The notes under the pieces are model-generated. The model had not been told where the DNA came from. It saw nothing but the letters and a program-made list of their open reading frames with translations, and searched no databases. The position numbers and the translations under genes were made by a program. Positions 58,931 through 64,000 of a stretch of 64,000 nt of DNA are shown piece by piece. Source of the stretch: Amphirosellinia nigrospora (Eukaryota; Ascomycota; Sordariomycetes; Xylariales; Xylariaceae); contig SCHM01000002.1 in NCBI GenBank assembly GCA_004123355.1, forward strand, positions 3,224,001-3,288,000, given 5' to 3'. Each line of letters opens with the position of its first letter. Position 1 is the stretch's first letter.

Positions 58931-61900
58931 ATGAATGTCTCACAGCCAATCGCTTCTGCCATCGACACGGTCGACTTCGATTTCTTGAGCCCTGCTGAGA
59001 TCAGAGCCATCTCGGTCAAGAAGATCGAGAATCCCACGACCTTCGACAGTCTCCTGAACCCCATACCTGGCGGCCTATACGATCCGGCCCTGGGATCCTG
59101 GGGCGACTCGACGTATGTCCCCGCGCATGCTCTATACACTCTATACACTCCGCCCCGAGCCGACGTGATGCTGACCGAGTTCCTCTTCCTCTCATAGATG
59201 TACAACATGCAACCTCGCTCAGCCCAATTGCCCCGGTCATGCTGGCCACATTGAGCTTCCTATTCCCGTATACCACCCCGTCTTCATGGATCAGATCCTC
59301 CGCCTACTGCGCGCCCAGTGCCAATATTGCTTCCGCTTCCGCATGCGGAGGGCCGACATTAACACCGTTGTCTGTAAACTGCGTCTGCTGCAATTCGGCC
59401 TCATCGATGAAGCCAACCATATCGAGGACATCACCGAAGAAACCACCGGCATCGAAGTAGACGACGAAGATATGTCCTCGGACGAGCAGAACTCTGCCCT
59501 CGACACAAGAGCCCGTATGAGAGAGGCATACACGAAGCGGGAATTGAGCAAAACCCGCGTAGCAGCCGTCGACATCAGGAAGGGCAAACATGAGGGCGCC
59601 TCGGAGGCTCGGAGGGAGGTGCTGAAAGACTTTTTGCGCAATATCACCAAGGGAAGAGTATGTTCTACTTGCAACGCCATCTCCCCCGCTTTTCGAAAAG
59701 ACCGCTTTGTCAAGATTTTCGAGAAGCCCTTAAGCGAGAAGGAGTTGGCCAAAATGGCCCAAGGAAGGCATAGGCGGAAAGAAGCCATTGTTCTAAGGCA
59801 AAAGACCAAAGCGAGCCCGACTAAGAAGAAGCCCGACTACGATTCAGACGAGGGCATAGCCGATGTAGACTCGCCTTCAAGCGAAGGCGACGAGGACTAC
59901 GATAGCCAAGAAGGCGAGGATGACGAAGGCTCCGGCGAAGAGCTCGACGAGAATGGCGACGTTGTCATGGCCGATGCGAGCACGGAAACAACAAGAAAGA
60001 AGCAGGATAATAGCAAAGCGAGCCACCGGTACGTTAGCTCGACAGAGGTCCACGCTCGACTACAGCTTTTGTTCGAGAAAGAGCAAGAGGTATTATCGTT
60101 AGTGTACAACTCAAGACCGAATGGCAAAAAACTCCCGGCAGACAACTTCTTCCTTCAAACCGTGCTCGTGCCACCCAATAGGTTCCGTCCTGAAGCGAGG
60201 CAAGGCGAGGGAATTGCCGAAGCAGAGCAAAACTCTTTATACAAACAAATTCTCAACGCCTGCGCCCGCATTGCCTTGGTTCATAAAGAAATATCGCAAG
60301 GAGCAAACCCCGACGGCTCCCCCCCAGCCAGGAAACGGGAAATGACCGAAATGTATGAAGCTTGTTGTCAGCTACAAGACTGCGTCAATTCCTTGATCGA
60401 TAGAGATAGAAACCCTATTCGTGGTGGTGCAGGCAAGAGAAACGAGGAGGGTATCAAACAGAAACTTGAGAAGAAAGAGGGACTTTTCAGAAAGAACATG
60501 ATGGGAAAGCGTGTCAATTTCGCGGCACGAAGTGTCATCTCCCCGATCCGAATATCGAGACTAGTGAAATCGGCGTTCCGCCGGTTTTTGCTAAGAAATT
60601 GACCTATCCCGAGCCGGTCACGAGCCACAACTTCAGGGAAATGCAACAAGCCGTCATCAACGGTATCGACAAATGGCCAGGTGCCGCTGCCATCGAAAAT
60701 GAGAATGGTCAGATCATCAACCTCAAAAACAAGTCGGTCGATGATCGTATTGCCTTGGCCAATCAACTGCTCGCCCCCAGTAGCCATCATTATAGTCGCA
60801 TGGGAGGTAAAAAAGTGCATCGGCATCTGGGAAATGGAGATGTGGTACTCATGAATCGTCAGCCTACCCTCCACAAGCCTTCCATCATGGGTCACAGAGC
60901 CAGAGTGTTGCCCGGCGAAAAGACGATCCGCATGCACTACGCAAACTGTAACACATACAACGCAGATTTCGACGGCGATGAAATGAACATGCATTTCCCC
61001 CAAAACGAGCTTGCACGAGTTGAAGCACTGCAGATAGCAGACACAGACCATCAATATCTTTCGGCGACCGCGGGGAAGCCCCTTCGTGGATTGATCCAAG
61101 ACCATCTTTCTGTCTCGGTGGCTCTATGTAACAAGGATACCTTTTTCGACAAGAGCTCCTACAATGAGCTTGTGTATAGTGCACTCCGCCCCGAGAGCGG
61201 CCACATTACCTCCGAGAGACTTGAACTGGTCCCGCCAGCTGTGTTTAAACCAGCCAAACGGTGGACCGGTAAACAAGTGATCACAACCATCTTGAAGAAC
61301 ATCCGACCCGCTGGATGTGGAGATTTGTGGATGACTGGGAAGCCATCCATCAAGAAAGGATCATGGGGTGTTAATTTCAGTGATGAAGACGAAGTGCTAT
61401 TCAACGAAGGCGAGTTCATTAACGGAATCCTCGACAAATCGCAGTTGGGCCCGAGTGCGGGTGGTTTTATTCACTCCATCCACGAAATCTGGGGCCCGAA
61501 TCCGCTGCACGACTACTAAGTTGTATGGGCCGGCTTCTGACAAGGTTTCTTAACATGCGCGCTTTCACGTGTGGTATGGATGATTTGCTACTCACCCTCA
61601 AGGCGAGAAAACAGAAAAGAGATCTTGCAAGATGCCAGCCACATTGGTCTCGAGGCCTCGGCCAAGCACGTAAGTCTTGGTGATCAACCCGATATCGTCA
61701 GCACTACGCCGGTCCTTCTTCAACGCCTCGAGGAGGTTTTTCGCGGCGGCAGCAAGCAGGAAGATCTCGAGCATATGGTCAATGCCGGATGTACGCAACT
61801 CTCTACCAGGCTAACTCAGGCATGTTTACCGCTGGGCCTCGAAAAACAATTTCCCAAGAACCACATGCAATCGATGACAATATCGGGGGCTAAGGGTAGT

Positions 61901-64000
61901 TCCGTCAATGCAAACCTGATTTCTTGCAATTTGGGACAACAGGTTCTTGAAGGCCGAAGGGTGCCTATCATGGTTAGCGGAAAGACACTCCCTTGTTTTC
62001 GCCCGTTTGACACGCACATTCGAGCGGGTGGGTATATCGTAAACCGTTTCTTAACGGGCATAAGGCCACAAGAGTACTATTTCCATCACATGGCTGGACG
62101 AGAAGGCCTTATCGATACAGCTGTCAAAACCTCGCGGTCAGGATACCTGCAGAGGTGTCTGATTAAAGGTATGGAAGGCCTCAAGGTCTCTTACGACACG
62201 TCAGTTCGAGATTCGGATGGCTCTATGGTACAGTTCTTGTATGGTGAAGATGGGCTGGACATCACGAAGCAGAAATACCTTAATGATTTTGAGTTTGTCC
62301 TTCGCAACCAAACATCACAGGTCCATCGACTTGGAATTGCCGAGCGAGGGTGGGATCAGGATGTCTACGAATCTAAGGACTACGCCCAAAAGTACCAAAA
62401 GAAAGCGACCAAGCAAGCCCTCGGGAATGATCCAAGAGGTCTTGACCCTATTCAGGCCGAGCTTAACCCCAACAGACACGCCTTTGCCACTTCAGAAAAG
62501 TTCTATCTGAAGGTTTCAGATTATATTAAGAAGAATAAGCATGGTCTGATCAAGGAGAAAGGGGAGAAAAGTGTTAAGTCGACTTCCAAGGGACTCGTAC
62601 CCCGGAAATACGCGGAGAAGATATTTCACTCGAAGTATCTAAGCTCTCTCGTAGAACCGGGTGAGGCTGTTGGCATTGTTGCAGGACAGTCAGTTGGTGA
62701 GCCATCTACTCAGATGACGTTGAACACATTTCATTTGGCTGGTCACTCCGCCAAGAACGTCACACTGGGTATTCCCCGTTTGAGAGAAATCTTGATGACA
62801 GCTAGTGATCATATTTCAACACCATCCATGACGTTATTGCTGCATCCAGAGCTTTCCGAAGCAGAAGGCGAGACTTTTGCCAAAGCGATCAGTGTTCTTC
62901 CTGTTGCTCATGTTGTTGATGAGGTGACCGTAAAGGAGCGAGTCGGCAAAGGCGTCGGCCACCGCCTGGCTAAGATGTTCGACGTACATCTCAAATTCTT
63001 CAGTTCCAAGGAGTACAAACAGACATATGCCATTACCATATCAGATGTGTTGAACGCGGTGGAGATCAAGCTACTGCCTATATTAGAAAGGCTTGTGAAG
63101 AAGGAAATCAAGGCCAAGCTAGATAAGGAGAACGCAGCGGTACCCGAAGTCGGCGCAACGGTCGGCGTTGTCGAAATGGCTGCAGCGAACCCTGACGCTG
63201 CGCCTCAAGATGACGATGATGATGATGACGATGGGGACGATGATGCCACTAATGATAAACAACGCGCCAACCGTGCTCAAGCCGTCTCGTATGGAGCAAA
63301 CGATGACGATGACGATGAGATCCAGAGGCGGTTAGAGCGTGAAGCGTCACCCGATGACTCAGATGAGGAGGAACACGAAGATGAAGGGTTTGGTGGCAGT
63401 CCGCCTCCTTCCGGCGATGAAGACGAGGAAATGGGTGACAAGGCCAACCAGAGCGAGCGCAATCGTGGTCGAGAAGGGCGTGTCAAAGAGAGGACACCAA
63501 CCATATCCCGATTCGAGTGTGACGAGGCCCAAGGCGAGTGGTGTGACTTCACACTCGAATACGACTCCAACATACCCAAGGTACTCATGCTGAGCATCGT
63601 GCAAGAAGCTGCCCGCAAGTCCCTCATTCAGCAAATTCCCGGAATACGCTCCTGTATATATGTGGCCCAAGAAAAGACAAAAGATATCTATACGGGTGAG
63701 GAAGTACACAGAAACGTAATTCACACGGATGGCGTCAACCTAGAGGCGATGCAGAAGTATGGTGACTTCATCAATCCAAACACAATCAAGACCAACGATA
63801 TCGCGGCGGTCCTCCGAGTATACGGAGTGGAAGCGGCGCGGCAGAGCGTGATCCTCGAGCTCGGTGGTGTGTTCGGTGGTCACGGTATCAGCGTCGACAA
63901 CCGACATCTAAACCTGATCGCTGATTACATGACGCGAAACGGAAGCTTTACCCCATTCAATCGTAACGGTCTTAAGGGTAATGTCAGTCCATTTACAAAG
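58931..64000 (+). CDS. RPA190: RNA polymerase I largest subunit Rpa190 (partial at 3' end)
   Basis: The largest, catalytic subunit of RNA polymerase I, which makes the 35S rRNA precursor in the nucleolus. It starts MNVSQPIASAIDTVDFDFLS. An 85-bp intron (59113-59197) joins to the clamp zinc motif CTTCNLAQPNCPGHAGHIEL. The catalytic magnesium loop is YNADFDGDEMNMHFPQ near 60960. Later come GGYIVNRFLTGIRPQEYY and the bridge/trigger region GIVAGQSVGEPSTQMTLNTF. Two acidic stretches occur: one at about 59840-59960 and one in the jaw (about 63205-63440, runs of Asp and Glu), the latter typical of Pol I. Frame slips near 60548 (CCCCC to CCCC), 61502 (GG to G), 61592 and 61614 (AAAAA to AAAA) are single-base losses with conserved protein on both sides. 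The window ends before the stop, in GNVSPFTK, leaving probably fewer than a hundred residues outside. Confidence 0.95.

Noticed and set aside
1-64000. Secondary-metabolite or defence gene cluster
   Set aside because: No polyketide synthase, NRPS, P450, transporter or NLR-type signatures were found; the identifiable genes are housekeeping.

Overview
This window is nuclear DNA from a filamentous ascomycete (Pezizomycotina, most likely a Sordariomycete). The evidence is short introns (48-147 bp) with GTRNGT donors and CTAAY-type branch sites, a core of conserved fungal housekeeping genes, and an AT-saturated transposon copy that carries the mark of repeat-induced point mutation (RIP). I saw no bacterial, organellar, CRISPR or secondary-metabolite signature.

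Layout. From 2.3 to 19.4 kb: CIAO1/Cia1 (+), an unrecognised Ser-rich, Cys-tailed protein (-), TFIIH subunit Tfb1 (-), 2-oxoglutarate dehydrogenase E1 (+), the tRNA wybutosine enzyme Ppm2/Tyw4 (-) and autophagy WD40 protein Atg18 (+). From 20.6 to 27.7 kb: one fossil LTR retrotransposon flanked by a 5-bp target duplication, with three LTR copies and a RIP-degraded interior. From 27.8 to 35.6 kb: dual-specificity phosphatase Pps1 (-) and a DDHD-domain phospholipase (+). From 35.6 to 54.2 kb: mostly gene-free sequence around one C2H2 zinc-finger gene (-), plus one weak candidate gene near 51-52.5 kb. From 54.3 kb to the end: TFIIH helicase Rad3/XPD (+), spliceosomal Prp3 (-) and RNA polymerase I largest subunit Rpa190 (+, running off the window).

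The genes do not form one pathway; this is ordinary fungal gene order. Two TFIIH subunits (Tfb1, Rad3) and a Pol I subunit share the window, probably by chance. The strongest global signal is technical. Eight of the host genes are broken, nearly always by the loss of a single base inside a short homopolymer run, while the protein stays conserved on both sides. I count roughly twenty such losses, and the frame arithmetic fits -1 at nearly every one. This points to uncorrected long-read consensus errors rather than gene death, and all affected genes are annotated as functional. I did not find a convincing undescribed system. The most unusual biological items are the tRNA-like primer-binding site and tandem LTR layout of the fossil element, and two genes I cannot name.
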